Translations under genes and position numbers: made by a program
Assembly: GCA_943369295.1 (NCBI GenBank)
Contig: CALRMU020000003.1
Coordinates: 686,831 to 750,830 of the forward strand
Origin: JAKRSE01 sp943369295
GTDB taxonomy: Bacteria > Armatimonadota > Fimbriimonadia > Fimbriimonadales > Fimbriimonadaceae
Direction of reading: 5' to 3'
Length of the DNA: 64,000 nt
Shown here: in pieces, positions 17,501 through 25,483 of the stretch
How positions within the stretch are numbered: the stretch's first letter is position 1
Layout of the letters: every line of letters begins with the position of its first letter
The notes under the pieces: generated by a model
What the model saw: the letters and a program-made list of their open reading frames with translations, nothing else
Told to the model about the DNA's origin: nothing
Databases searched by the model: none

Positions 17501-19319
17501 GCTGGAAGCCGCCGGGCTCAGCTTCACGGGCGATGCTCAGAAGGAATACTCAATCCCCGCAAACGGCAGCCAGAGAGTCGATTGGACTCTGAAGGCTTCT
17601 GAACTCGGAACCGGCACTCTGACCGTCAAGGCTTGGGCTTCAAGCAGTCTCAGTGATGGTCTTGAGCTTAAGGTTCCTGTTCGGGCCAAGGGTGTAAGGA
17701 CGGTCAATTCTGAGTCTGGCGAGGTGGCAGGCACCTGGGATAAATCTCTCAGCCTCGAACCTCAGGGAGTCGAAGCAAGCCTTAGGGTCCGGGTTGATCC
17801 TCATCCTTTCTCTGTCATCGCGGCTTCCCTGCCTGGCATGGTCGACTTTCCTTATGGGTGTGTCGAACAGACCCTCTCGCGCTTTGTCCCGGCTCTTGCT
17901 GTGCAAAACGCCATGGCTTTGGATGGCTTGATCTCGGAGGAAACGAGACTGAAGATTCCTAAAGTCACGGCAGAAAGCATGAAGAGGCTGAAGAAAATGC
18001 AGCACTCCGACGGCGGCTGGGGATGGTGGGAATACGACAAGACTTCCACTCTCATGACAGCGGCTGTTCTCGAAGGCCTTTATAGAGCTAGAGAAAACGG
18101 TGCCGCCATCGACGCTTCTATGCTCGAAAAGGGCCTCAACTGGTCGCGAGAAAGGCTCAAGGGTCCAGCCGCTCTGGCCTTTGATGAGAACACCACCTAT
18201 CTTGCCTACGCTGTCATGCTCTTCGGACCAGATGAGGCGGCTCGTCTGAAGCACGACGAAGCGTCCGGCAAGGCGATGAACAAAGAGAAGGTCAAGCTCT
18301 ACTCAAACGAGGAAGTTGAATGGCCTGTCGATGACATCGCGAGAATGGCAATTGCTGAGCAGATGCTTTCTGAAAGAACGGGAGACCCTGGCCGAAGCGA
18401 CAAGGCAAAAACCCTGCTTCGCATGGCTATCGACCGTGTTCAGAAGGGCAGCAACGGTTGGGGAGAAATCTTCTGGGGCGAAACCAAGGGCAGACTGCTT
18501 ATGGCCATCGCTGCTGTCGAGCCAGACATGGAATCTGCTCCTGAGTACATGAGGCTGATTCTTATGGACCGCCAGGCCTTTGCCTGGGGCGGCACCAGAG
18601 AAACCGCTCTCATCGTTCTTGGCGCCCTGGATCTGATCAAAGAGAGGGGACTCACCTCGCTCAACGGCTCTGTGTCAGTCAAGGTCAACGGAGAAGAGGT
18701 TGGCACAATGGCCATCACTCCTGAGAATCTAAAGCCCTTCGACATCACTATTCCTGAATCCAAGCTCAAGCAGGGCGGAAACAGTGTCAGCGTCGTGGCC
18801 GAGGGGCTCACCCCTTACGCCCAGGCTGTCATGGTTCAGACCTTGACTGATGACACCTTGGCAGCCAAGGACGGCGAGGGCCTCTCAATCGAGCGAGCCT
18901 ACTACCGCATGACGGCCAAGACTCTGGAAAATGGCACGGTCGTCCGTGAGCAGGAGACCACTCCTCGCACTTCCTTCAAGTCAGGAGAAATCTTCAGGAG
19001 CAAGCTGACTCTCAAGTCGGACAAGGTTCTGAACTATCTGCTGATCGAAGATCCGATCGCCAGCCACACCAACATCGTGGACTCAGAAGATCCTTACAGC
19101 TTCGGCGATTGGAGCTTCTGGTGGGATAGATCCAGCTACTACTCGGACAAGGGTGTCTTCTTCAAAAGAAGCCTCGATGCTGGAGTTCATTCCTTCAGTT
19201 ATTCGATGAGGGCGGAATCTCCCGGCAAGAGCACATCTCTGCCGGCCATGGTCACCCTCTTCTACCAGCCTAAGGTGACAGCAAGGTCATCGGGAATCAC
19301 CCTGGAGGTGACCCCATAA
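14583..19319 (+). CDS. Bacterial alpha-2-macroglobulin with thioester motif
   Basis: This 1578-aa protein is a bacterial alpha-2-macroglobulin, a protease-trapping protein thought to guard the periplasm. It has an N-terminal membrane anchor or signal (LLGGLLIVGALGASLSYG) without a lipobox Cys, then a carboxypeptidase-regulatory-like repeat (about 35-120), MG domains including VKTDRPIYRPGDEIQFKG, the bait region and A2M domain (SVGVVDEGIYAI; the TAYWAPTVLTD segment), and a thioester domain with Cys1093-Val-Glu-Gln1096 in YGCVEQTLSRF. The terpenoid-toroid-like GWGWWEYD helices follow. It lies between a membrane protein and VanW, not beside pbpC as in enterobacteria. Confidence 0.93.
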   Translation: MADTSFGRKGLLGGLLIVGALGASLSYGITEEIKFGRAEGSVVMERNGKPLPNARVILQPTFDLPDKVRFRPSVRTDENGNFKATGLPVGEYEVQVYGKAHSLYGGVLKVEEGKISTAAYKAELTTPQLSVYVSQKVLLPGEESRYEVTGVSENPDLAIELYRMDMSLLAKFGSPYDLVRSVAGTRQQKNPLSYPGLKLIDSHTKKLESQDVEGYFAEAKALPSLDKGVYLLAVRESKNQQFAWLNVTDMALVTKQAGRDTLVFATHLKTGKPLPGVDLTIHINGQSLPQGKTDAKGVARFVRPKVAANNSNFVVAGSLKGSNAHVWTGGWDGDAENPASVFVKTDRPIYRPGDEIQFKGTVRVQQGLNLETPAGQPIEVTIKDPDEETISTVSLPLNGFGSFAGNFKTDLLGTPGTYRIQTKFKGQEQSSYIEVIPFRKPEYTVTVTPTKKAFSRGEEIEMKVKAEYYTGEPLAGGAVNVTVNRAWLWAGDPFDEYYDPMSSDWNSGDYLGSVEARTNGNGEAIVRFRPPTEEIREADVQDAKITFEASVADPSERFFSGKGSALVARGLINVQAEAASWIGERDKPNTVKVKIFDQEKQTLVPDKEFQATFRRVRWIEKPREKGVYEEKETILNTVKGTTDHTGEADVTFTPNQEGDYMVLIESTDRNGRRVAAEARFWVYGAGMSEPISDDSLKLVIAKREFAPNERVTGVIQVAKPGGSLLLTVEGSKLVKAQVINMDSAVKPFDLGPMSEIAPGARIKATRVFEKTYQEDDAGFKVSLKNKEVNLTIKPNKPETKPGETVTYTIRATDNEGQPVRAELSVGVVDEGIYAIREDDDGPLPFYYQPRWSSVSTSYSFPEVYLDGEDKAPKNLQIRKTFVDTAYWAPTVLTDSDGTAKVTVKMPDNLTEWRTTVTALTSDSKFGQAKMGLISKKDLMVRLSTPAFMVQEDEQKLGAVISNTTGQEQKVQVKLEAAGLSFTGDAQKEYSIPANGSQRVDWTLKASELGTGTLTVKAWASSSLSDGLELKVPVRAKGVRTVNSESGEVAGTWDKSLSLEPQGVEASLRVRVDPHPFSVIAASLPGMVDFPYGCVEQTLSRFVPALAVQNAMALDGLISEETRLKIPKVTAESMKRLKKMQHSDGGWGWWEYDKTSTLMTAAVLEGLYRARENGAAIDASMLEKGLNWSRERLKGPAALAFDENTTYLAYAVMLFGPDEAARLKHDEASGKAMNKEKVKLYSNEEVEWPVDDIARMAIAEQMLSERTGDPGRSDKAKTLLRMAIDRVQKGSNGWGEIFWGETKGRLLMAIAAVEPDMESAPEYMRLILMDRQAFAWGGTRETALIVLGALDLIKERGLTSLNGSVSVKVNGEEVGTMAITPENLKPFDITIPESKLKQGGNSVSVVAEGLTPYAQAVMVQTLTDDTLAAKDGEGLSIERAYYRMTAKTLENGTVVREQETTPRTSFKSGEIFRSKLTLKSDKVLNYLLIEDPIASHTNIVDSEDPYSFGDWSFWWDRSSYYSDKGVFFKRSLDAGVHSFSYSMRAESPGKSTSLPAMVTLFYQPKVTARSSGITLEVTP

Positions 19320-20059
19320 CCAAGGCCTTTGCTGTATTGGGTCTTGCCGGATTGGGAGTCGGAGCCTTGGCAGCCGCCTTGGCTCTGACCCCGGGCCCAA
19401 AGGTTCTGGGGCAGGCCGAAACTCTGCTGGAAGCCAGGTCTCCCAACCAGAAGCATAATGCCAAGCTGGCCTGCGAAGCTATCGACGGCAAGGTCATCAA
19501 GCCGGGCGAGGTCTTCTCCTTCAACAAAACAGTGGGTTCCTGGTCTCGTGATAAAGGCTATCGTCGGGCTCCTGTCAGCTTCAATGGTTCGCTGATTGAT
19601 GCCTGGGGAGGAGGGGTCTGCCAGACCTCGACGACCTTTTACAACGCCGCTCTTTATGCAGGAATGGAGCTGGTCGAACGGCACGCGCACCATTTTTGCC
19701 CCATCTACGCCTCCCCTGGCCGCGATGCCGCTGTTGCCTATCCCAACATCGATCTGCAAATGAGAAATGCTTCCGAGCATCCCATTGAGGTTTCGGCGAA
19801 GGTTGAAGGCAGTCGGCTAAAGATCACGCTCGTTGGTCGGGCGGCCAAGCCTGCCATCACGATCCAAACAAGAATCATTGATCAGCAGAGCCCCATGCTT
19901 CTTAACCAGGGCTCAGGCGATTCTCCTTGGCTTCGCTCTCCAGGCAAGCCAGGCTACGAGGTGGAGACATATCGGATTACTCCTGAGGGAAAGGTGAGGC
20001 TGTCCAGGGATCGATACCCCGTGATGCATCGAGTGGTTCAGTGGAGCAATGGGAGTTAG
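19316..20059 (+). CDS. VanW family protein, probable AUA start codon
   Basis: The 247-aa product has the VanW domain: KPGEVFSFNKTVGSWSRDKGYRRAP, GGGVCQTSTTFYNAALYAG and a YASPGRDAAVAYPNIDLQMRN segment. VanW proteins are cell-envelope proteins of unknown biochemical role. The first conventional start is TTG 19337, but that cuts into a signal peptide and has no Shine-Dalgarno. ATA at 19316-19318 is preceded by GGAGGTG (19304-19310) at ideal spacing, overlaps the upstream TAA as ATAA, and yields a complete signal peptide ((M)TKAFAVLGLAGLGVGALAA). AUA initiation, or an A-for-G error in an ATG, is the likely explanation. Confidence 0.85.
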   Translation: MTKAFAVLGLAGLGVGALAAALALTPGPKVLGQAETLLEARSPNQKHNAKLACEAIDGKVIKPGEVFSFNKTVGSWSRDKGYRRAPVSFNGSLIDAWGGGVCQTSTTFYNAALYAGMELVERHAHHFCPIYASPGRDAAVAYPNIDLQMRNASEHPIEVSAKVEGSRLKITLVGRAAKPAITIQTRIIDQQSPMLLNQGSGDSPWLRSPGKPGYEVETYRITPEGKVRLSRDRYPVMHRVVQWSNGS

Positions 20060-20141
20060 TTAGGAGGTTCTCAGAAGTTTGCTTCATCCTCCCTCATTCA
20101 TCTCCATCAGCCCTTCCCTGAACATATCACTCTCAAAACCG

Positions 20142-20147
20142 TAAACT
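20142..20147 (+). promoter_or_regulatory. -10-like TAAACT just upstream of the GH20-like gene
   Basis: TAAACT ends seven bases before the GTG start at 20155. The gap is purine-rich (AGAAGAA), so a weak Shine-Dalgarno on a longer transcript cannot be excluded. Confidence 0.3.
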
Positions 20148-20154
20148 AGAAGAA

Positions 20155-22749
20155 GTGCTTCCGCTTCTTTTAGCTTCTTCCATCCCACCAAGCATCGAGA
20201 TTGACTATCTCGAGTTTGCCGGCCTTCAGATCAAAGCCAACGGCATCCCTTTGGTACAAGGATCTGCCTTCCAGTATTACGAAACGGGCTGGAAGAGAGG
20301 AATCTACTCAAGCAACTGGCGGCCCAAAACGATTGAGCGCCTTTCCAACTCCCGAATCAGGGTTCGATTCCAGGGGGACGACGGACAGGTTACAGGAACC
20401 CTGCTCTTCGAAAAAAACGCCCGAGGTGTCAAAGGAACTTACGAGTACCGCTGGAGAGGCACCAAAGCGGTCAAGCTCGAAAGCTCCTTCGGACTCCTTT
20501 GGGGACCAGCCTTTGAAAAGGGTTCCTTAAGAATCGATGACGTCGACGGCCTGAAAATGGATGCTCCCTTCCCTGCCGCATCGACTGTTGAAGAAAGAAA
20601 ATTTGGCGCCCCAGGCTCGAAGTTCGAGTTCGAAAACTCCTTTGCCAAGGTGAGAGTTGATGTTCAGCCCAAAGGGGCAATCATTTTTGATGCCCGCAAC
20701 TACAGTCAAGACTGGGCGAGAAACAGAGAGCTTTTCTGGCTGGGCAAGATCGACCAGACCATCAAACCGCAGGAGACTCTGCGCTACGAAGTCAACTGGG
20801 ATATCGATGTTAAGCCCTTAGCGGCGGCTGAAAATCTCACCAAAACCGCGACTTTAGAAGGGCAGCCGCTTGGGCAAGCCCTGCGCCCCGCAGCTAAACC
20901 AATACCCCTCATCCCTCAGCCCAAGGAAATCCTCACCCGAGATGCAGAAGGCGCGTACATGGATGGCCGGCTGGCGTACGGATTGGCAGAAAAGCACCTC
21001 TACCTCAAGGAAGAGTTCGAAGCATCGCTTTGGAGAAGATGGGACAAGGATTCCATCATTCCCTCTGGCTCAGAAACCACTATTGAGGGCCGAGTCGCCA
21101 ACCTAAACCTTCCCGAAGAAGGCTATAGAATCACAGCCTCCCCTGGCAGAATTATCCTCACAGGCCAATCTGAAGCTGGCCTTCGAATGGCTTTCCGGAG
21201 TCTGCCCTGGCTGGTGAGGGCAAGAAGAGAAAGGCTGGAGGTTCCGAGTCTGGAAATCAAGGACTGGCCCTCACTTCAGTGGCGCGGCCTGCATATGTTC
21301 GTCGGCCCGACCGCCCTCGACTTCCACACAAAGTTCATGGACCGTGTCTTCGGACCGGTGAAGATCAACAAGGCGGTGATTCAGTGCGAAAGAACCAACT
21401 GGGTTACCCTGCCTGGAACAGAAGTGGCCATCACCATGAAGCGGGAGGACCTGAAGGAACTCTTTGCCCGCTACCGAGCCAAGTCGATTGAGCCAATTCC
21501 TCTAATTCAAAGCCTTGGCCACACCTATTGGGTTTTTGCCAACGGAAAGAACCTAGATATCGCCGTCAACCCAGATATTCCCTTCACACTCGACCCAAGA
21601 AAAGATAAGACTCGCAAGGTTCTGACTGATCTCTGGCAGGAGGCAGTCACTCTGCTTCAGCCAAAGACTCTCCACTTTGGATTGGATGAAATCGATATGA
21701 GGGGGATTCCAGAGGACCCCAGCTTCTCGACTCGGCTTTGGAAGCTTCATGTGCCCTGGCTGCAGGATCTGGCCAAGAAGCACCGTGCCGAACCCATGAT
21801 GTGGGGCGACATCATGCTGGCTCCGGGCGAAGCACCTGATGCCACCCACGCCAAGACGGTCGAGATCGCCAAGGACCGCCGGTCAGTCGTTAGAAAAGGC
21901 GCTTGGATCGCTGACTGGCACTATAAGGATGACCCTAAGCCCGAATCGTACAACTCTCTCGCCTTGTTCAAGAGCTTAGGATTCAAGCCCTTGGCGGCAA
22001 CGTGGTTCGAGCCCAACAACATCTATGGCTTTACCCACGCGGCTATTCGGGCTGGAACACCAGGGGTTCTCCAGACCACCTGGGCAGGCTACGAAAGCAG
22101 CGAGGCCAACATGGTTCGTGCCTTCGAGCAGTTCTCTGCCTACCTTCTTGCAGCCGATTACTCTTGGTCAGGTCGAAAGGAACTGCCAGACAAGCTTCCT
22201 TATGATCCGGGTGACGTTCTGACACGTCTCTACTTCGCTCCACCCGAGCCAGTTCGGTCACAGAACGGCAGCAGCCTGACTCCGGTTGACACCAGAGCGA
22301 CACAGGGTCTGCTTATCGGCCCTGTGGCCTTCCGCCTGCTTTCGACTCCAGCAAGGCTGAGGACCCCCGTCAGCCCCGAGGGGGTCGAAGCTCCGACAGA
22401 ACTGGTCTATCGGCTCAACTCAACCGCTAAGGAGCTTTCTTTGGCAGTAGACGCCCAAGCGTGGGTAGCCGACAACGAGCCTCTGGCTGAAATTCTGGTC
22501 AAGTTTGATGACGGTGGCGAGCTTCGATCTACCATCGCCTATGGTCAGCACGCCAGAGCCCCGCGAGACCCAAGGGCCACTCTGCTGGCACCAAGAAACC
22601 AAGGCATCAGCGCCTTTCGGCTTGACCTCACAGAAGGCAAAAACCAGGCGAGAAGAGTAACAGAAATTACACTCCGTCGCCTTTCACCTGCTGGTGGCCT
22701 GAGGGTTCATGGCTATACTCTTATTGCCCCTGCAGAGCGGCCGAGGTGA
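20155..22749 (+). CDS. GH20-like glycoside hydrolase (beta-N-acetylhexosaminidase-like), multidomain
   Basis: An 864-aa protein, probably exported (short hydrophobic start MLPLLLASS). The first ~240 residues form a beta-rich domain not recognised. Residues ~255-360 look like the GH20 N-terminal domain (LIPQPKEIL, GYRITASPGRIILTGQSEAGLRMAFRSL). The TIM barrel starts at DWPSLQWRGLHM (about 369), with the acidic pair Asp511-Glu512 in FGLDEIDMRG as likely catalytic residues. A C-terminal beta domain follows, perhaps carbohydrate-binding. The usual GH20 DxxR segment after strand one is altered (RGLHMFVG), so substrate specificity may differ. The start is GTG. Confidence 0.75.
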   Translation: MLPLLLASSIPPSIEIDYLEFAGLQIKANGIPLVQGSAFQYYETGWKRGIYSSNWRPKTIERLSNSRIRVRFQGDDGQVTGTLLFEKNARGVKGTYEYRWRGTKAVKLESSFGLLWGPAFEKGSLRIDDVDGLKMDAPFPAASTVEERKFGAPGSKFEFENSFAKVRVDVQPKGAIIFDARNYSQDWARNRELFWLGKIDQTIKPQETLRYEVNWDIDVKPLAAAENLTKTATLEGQPLGQALRPAAKPIPLIPQPKEILTRDAEGAYMDGRLAYGLAEKHLYLKEEFEASLWRRWDKDSIIPSGSETTIEGRVANLNLPEEGYRITASPGRIILTGQSEAGLRMAFRSLPWLVRARRERLEVPSLEIKDWPSLQWRGLHMFVGPTALDFHTKFMDRVFGPVKINKAVIQCERTNWVTLPGTEVAITMKREDLKELFARYRAKSIEPIPLIQSLGHTYWVFANGKNLDIAVNPDIPFTLDPRKDKTRKVLTDLWQEAVTLLQPKTLHFGLDEIDMRGIPEDPSFSTRLWKLHVPWLQDLAKKHRAEPMMWGDIMLAPGEAPDATHAKTVEIAKDRRSVVRKGAWIADWHYKDDPKPESYNSLALFKSLGFKPLAATWFEPNNIYGFTHAAIRAGTPGVLQTTWAGYESSEANMVRAFEQFSAYLLAADYSWSGRKELPDKLPYDPGDVLTRLYFAPPEPVRSQNGSSLTPVDTRATQGLLIGPVAFRLLSTPARLRTPVSPEGVEAPTELVYRLNSTAKELSLAVDAQAWVADNEPLAEILVKFDDGGELRSTIAYGQHARAPRDPRATLLAPRNQGISAFRLDLTEGKNQARRVTEITLRRLSPAGGLRVHGYTLIAPAERPR

Positions 22750-22756
22750 TGTCCAG

Positions 22757-23824
22757 ATGAAAGAGATTGAAGCCCTGATTCAGAAGGCGATTGACGAGAA
22801 AAAGACTCCTGGTGCCGCCTGGGCAATCGGCCGTGGCGAAAAGTTCGTGACGGGGAGTCTTGGCCGATTCACCTACACTGATGAGAGCGAAAAGGTGACC
22901 GACCAGACTCTTTACGATCTTGCCAGCCTCACCAAAGTCATCTGCACGACAAGCTGCGCCCTGCTGCTTAATCAGCGCGGACTGCTTGATTTAGAGGCTC
23001 ATGCCAATTCGTATCTGGCCAAGTTTAAGCACGATAGCGTTACGGTTCGTGACTTGCTGTTGCATCGGTCTGGCCTGCCCGCCTACTTCAACTTTCAAAG
23101 CAAGAGCACCTCACCTTTAGAGTCTGAAGAAGCTTTCTGGCAGATCGGACTGAGAACGGCCATTCCCCCAAAAACCGAATACTCCTGCCTTGGCTTCATG
23201 ACAATGCAGAGGATCATTGAATCCATTGCCAGCAAGTCCCTGGATGACTTTGCCTCTAAGGAAGTCTTTGCGCCTCTGGGCATGAAAAACACGCTCTACA
23301 CTCCAGGATTGGAGGAACGAGGAAAATGTGCTCCTACCGAGGTCATTGCTGACTGGCGGAGAAAGCTTGAAGATTCTTGGGGCTTTGTTCGTACTCGGGA
23401 GGACTTCATTCAAGGCAGCGTCCACGACCCCGCCGCCTTTATGAGAGGAGGAGTCAGCGGCAATGCCGGCCTTTTCTCCAACGTCTCCGACCTTGCTCGA
23501 TGGGCCCGTGAATTCGCCTTGGGCGGAAGCAAACTGTTCGACTCAGCAAAAGTGACCGAATGGACAAAGCGCGCGGGAGAAGCCTCCACCCGCGCTCTTG
23601 GCTTTGACACCAAGTCGCCGGAAGGGTCATCGGCTGGACGACGCTTTCATCAGACAAGTTTTGGCCACACGGGCTACACAGGAACCACCGTCTGGATCGA
23701 CCCCGCGAGCAGGATCTATGCGGTTCTCTTGACTAATCGTGTTCATCCTGACGACAAAGCTTCCTTGGTGGGGGTTCGACCAGCTTTTCATGATTTAGCC
23801 TGGGAGTTTGCTCAGAGTCTGTAG
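22757..23824 (+). CDS. Serine hydrolase (beta-lactamase/PBP-like, PF00144)
   Basis: A 355-aa class-C-like hydrolase with Ser57-Leu-Thr-Lys60 (LASLTKV), YSC in the second-motif position (TEYSCLGFM), and HTG in FGHTGYTGTTVWIDP. The second motif has Cys where Asn is usual. ATG 22757 is chosen because GAGGTGA lies seven bases upstream, at the 3' end of the GH20-like gene. A start at 22709 would only add out-of-frame overlap with that gene. Without a clear signal peptide it is probably cytoplasmic; its position suggests processing of amino-sugar or peptidoglycan products, which is inference. Confidence 0.85.
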   Translation: MKEIEALIQKAIDEKKTPGAAWAIGRGEKFVTGSLGRFTYTDESEKVTDQTLYDLASLTKVICTTSCALLLNQRGLLDLEAHANSYLAKFKHDSVTVRDLLLHRSGLPAYFNFQSKSTSPLESEEAFWQIGLRTAIPPKTEYSCLGFMTMQRIIESIASKSLDDFASKEVFAPLGMKNTLYTPGLEERGKCAPTEVIADWRRKLEDSWGFVRTREDFIQGSVHDPAAFMRGGVSGNAGLFSNVSDLARWAREFALGGSKLFDSAKVTEWTKRAGEASTRALGFDTKSPEGSSAGRRFHQTSFGHTGYTGTTVWIDPASRIYAVLLTNRVHPDDKASLVGVRPAFHDLAWEFAQSL

Positions 23825-23854
23825 TTTCCAGTTCTTTGCCTGTATGCTGCCGCT

Positions 23855-23887
23855 CACGACCTTGCCTCCTTCCTCGTCAAGGTCGTG
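23855..23887. repeat. Hairpin repeat copy 1 (CACGACCTTG stem)
   Basis: A perfect 10-bp inverted repeat, CACGACCTTG (23855-23864) and CAAGGTCGTG (23878-23887), flanks a 13-base pyrimidine-rich loop. A second copy lies 372 bases downstream in the same orientation. Confidence 0.8.
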
Positions 23888-23926
23888 GCACCTCTGTAGT
23901 TTCTCTAAAACGAATGTGTGATGTGG

Positions 23927-23951
23927 CCTGGTTTAGCTTTGCTAAGCCAGG
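23927..23951. repeat. Stem-loop between the two hairpin copies
   Basis: CCTGGTTTAGC and GCTAAGCCAGG pair (11 bp, one G-T) around a TTT loop. No T-tract follows on either strand, so a terminator role is weak. Confidence 0.6.
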
Positions 23952-24226
23952 AATGCCTTCTCTCATGTAAGCGGTCCTGACTTCCGAGTGGTGGGGTGCC
24001 CTGCCCCGATTAGCTCTGCTGTCGGGCGGGAACAGCCAAGTAACATAGATTCTCCCCAGCCTTCAGTTCGTTACCTCTTTGCCAGAACCAAGGCATGATT
24101 GCTTTTCCTCTTTAAGTGGTCTTGTCCCAAGCACTCATTCCTGCTCTGCCGCTCATTCTTCGCGGACAGAACAGGCCACCCCGTTGTGTTGAGTCATTGA
24201 TAGAGTCTGATTCAAGACTTGCCATT

Positions 24227-24259
24227 CACGACCTTGACTCCTTTCTCGTCAAGGTCGTG
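24227..24259. repeat. Hairpin repeat copy 2 (CACGACCTTG stem)
   Basis: The same 10-bp arms as copy 1, CACGACCTTG (24227-24236) and CAAGGTCGTG (24250-24259), with a similar 13-base loop. Similarity continues downstream in both copies (GTGGCACC, then TGTGATG about 20-35 bases later). Confidence 0.8.
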
Positions 24260-24305
24260 GCACCCAAAAGCTTTCGTGTGATGAGAGGTCAGGGGTGGAA
24301 TCAAC

Positions 24306-25328
24306 CTAATCAGAAAGCTGGAAGGCCATAGCAGCAGCCCCGAGCAGACCGGCGTCATCTCCAGCCTCAGCTGGGCAGATGCGGCAGTCCTCAAACAAGG
24401 TGGGAATAGCCACATAGCGGGCCTCATTGATCGCAGGCTCAAGGATCCATTTGCCCGCCTTAGCCACCTGACCACCCACAGCAAAAACGTCCGGCGCGAA
24501 GACGTTAATCATGCTTCCGATCCCAGATCCCAGGGCCTCGCCGACTTCCCTCAAAATGTCCTGAGCCTGAAAGTCTCCTTCATCGGCAGCTTCGGCAATG
24601 ATTTTCGGAGTCACCAAGCTGACGTCTCCACCTACTTTTTCCCAGATCAGCGAATCGGCCCGGCGAGCGTAGCGGTGCTGAGCGCGGCGGACAATTGAGT
24701 CGCGCTGGCAATAGGCTTCAATGGCCCCATAGCTGCCAGCATTGCAGTCCAGGCCGCCTCTTTGAATCAATGTATGGCCAAGCTCTGCCCCTCCTTTGTT
24801 GCCCCCCAAGAGGAGCAGGGGGCCGGTGGCATGGCCCATAACACTCTGAGGGCCAAAAACGACTCCTCCCCCAATTCCTGTGCCAAGGGTGATGAGACAG
24901 AGACAATGAGCCTTGCCCTCCCCGCTGCCATACATGTATTCGCCCAGGGCGGCACAGTTGGCGTCGTTGCCCATGAGGATAGTGAGGCCGAGAGCCTTCT
25001 CCAAAGGAGCCTTGATCTGCACATCACGCCAGGCATGAAAAACTCCGTTGATTTCCTCACCAAGATTTGGCGACCAGCGGACCAATCCAACCTTATGGTC
25101 AACATGGCCAGGAATCGCCAGTCCGACAAATGATGCTGGCCCTTCGGCGGTTTTTACTGCCTCGCGAACGGCAGAAACGACGGCGTCTAGAATCGCCTGA
25201 GTGCCATCCTGAGCGTTGGAAGGCTGTTCAACCCTCTCCCCAGCAGAGGTTCCATCTTCCCAGATCGCCTGTGCCCGGACGTTGGTCCCTCCAAGATCCA
25301 CACCAATCACACACTCTCTGGCGTTCAT
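24306..25328 (-). CDS. ROK family sugar kinase (glucokinase-like)
   Basis: A 340-aa ROK kinase with the phosphate loop CVIGVDLGGTNVRAQ at the N-terminus, the substrate/catalytic region MGNDANCAALGEYMYG, and the TLGTGIGGGVV adenosine loop. ROK glucokinases normally bind zinc with CxCGxxGC; here the segment reads CNAGSYGAIE, keeping only the first Cys, although a histidine (LGHTLI) remains. The start is set at ATG 25328, since CATAAT (25341-25336) lies seven bases upstream; an in-frame ATG at 25337 is the alternative. It probably phosphorylates glucose or N-acetyl-sugars. Cytoplasmic. Confidence 0.88.
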   Translation of the reverse strand: MNARECVIGVDLGGTNVRAQAIWEDGTSAGERVEQPSNAQDGTQAILDAVVSAVREAVKTAEGPASFVGLAIPGHVDHKVGLVRWSPNLGEEINGVFHAWRDVQIKAPLEKALGLTILMGNDANCAALGEYMYGSGEGKAHCLCLITLGTGIGGGVVFGPQSVMGHATGPLLLLGGNKGGAELGHTLIQRGGLDCNAGSYGAIEAYCQRDSIVRRAQHRYARRADSLIWEKVGGDVSLVTPKIIAEAADEGDFQAQDILREVGEALGSGIGSMINVFAPDVFAVGGQVAKAGKWILEPAINEARYVAIPTLFEDCRICPAEAGDDAGLLGAAAMAFQLSD

Positions 25329-25335
25329 TTCGGTC

Positions 25336-25341
25336 ATTATG
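25336..25341 (-). promoter_or_regulatory. -10-like CATAAT near the ROK kinase start
   Basis: On the minus strand CATAAT precedes the ATG at 25328 by seven bases with no Shine-Dalgarno between them, which fits a leaderless transcript. Confidence 0.35.
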
Positions 25342-25483
25342 AGGTGTTAAAGGTCCTGGCCGTTTGGGGCCCTGGGAGTACCAGGCACCCGAACGAGCAT
25401 TACGGACGTAGCACTGAGGAAGGCGTGGTCAAGGAAGATCAGAGTCGCCTCTTATTTTTTGGGATTCAGGGTGTAACAACAAG

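Larger units (their letters stand above)
23825..24305. other. 480-base noncoding region with repeated hairpins
   Basis: No credible gene is seen. The stretch lies between convergent genes and contains two copies of a CACGACCTTG hairpin plus a third stem-loop (annotated separately). It may supply terminators for both neighbours or be a decayed repeat element. Confidence 0.6.

Noticed and set aside
22709..22756. Earlier ATG for the second serine hydrolase
   Set aside because: It would overlap the GH20-like gene by 41 bases; GAGGTGA before ATG 22757 gives a better start.
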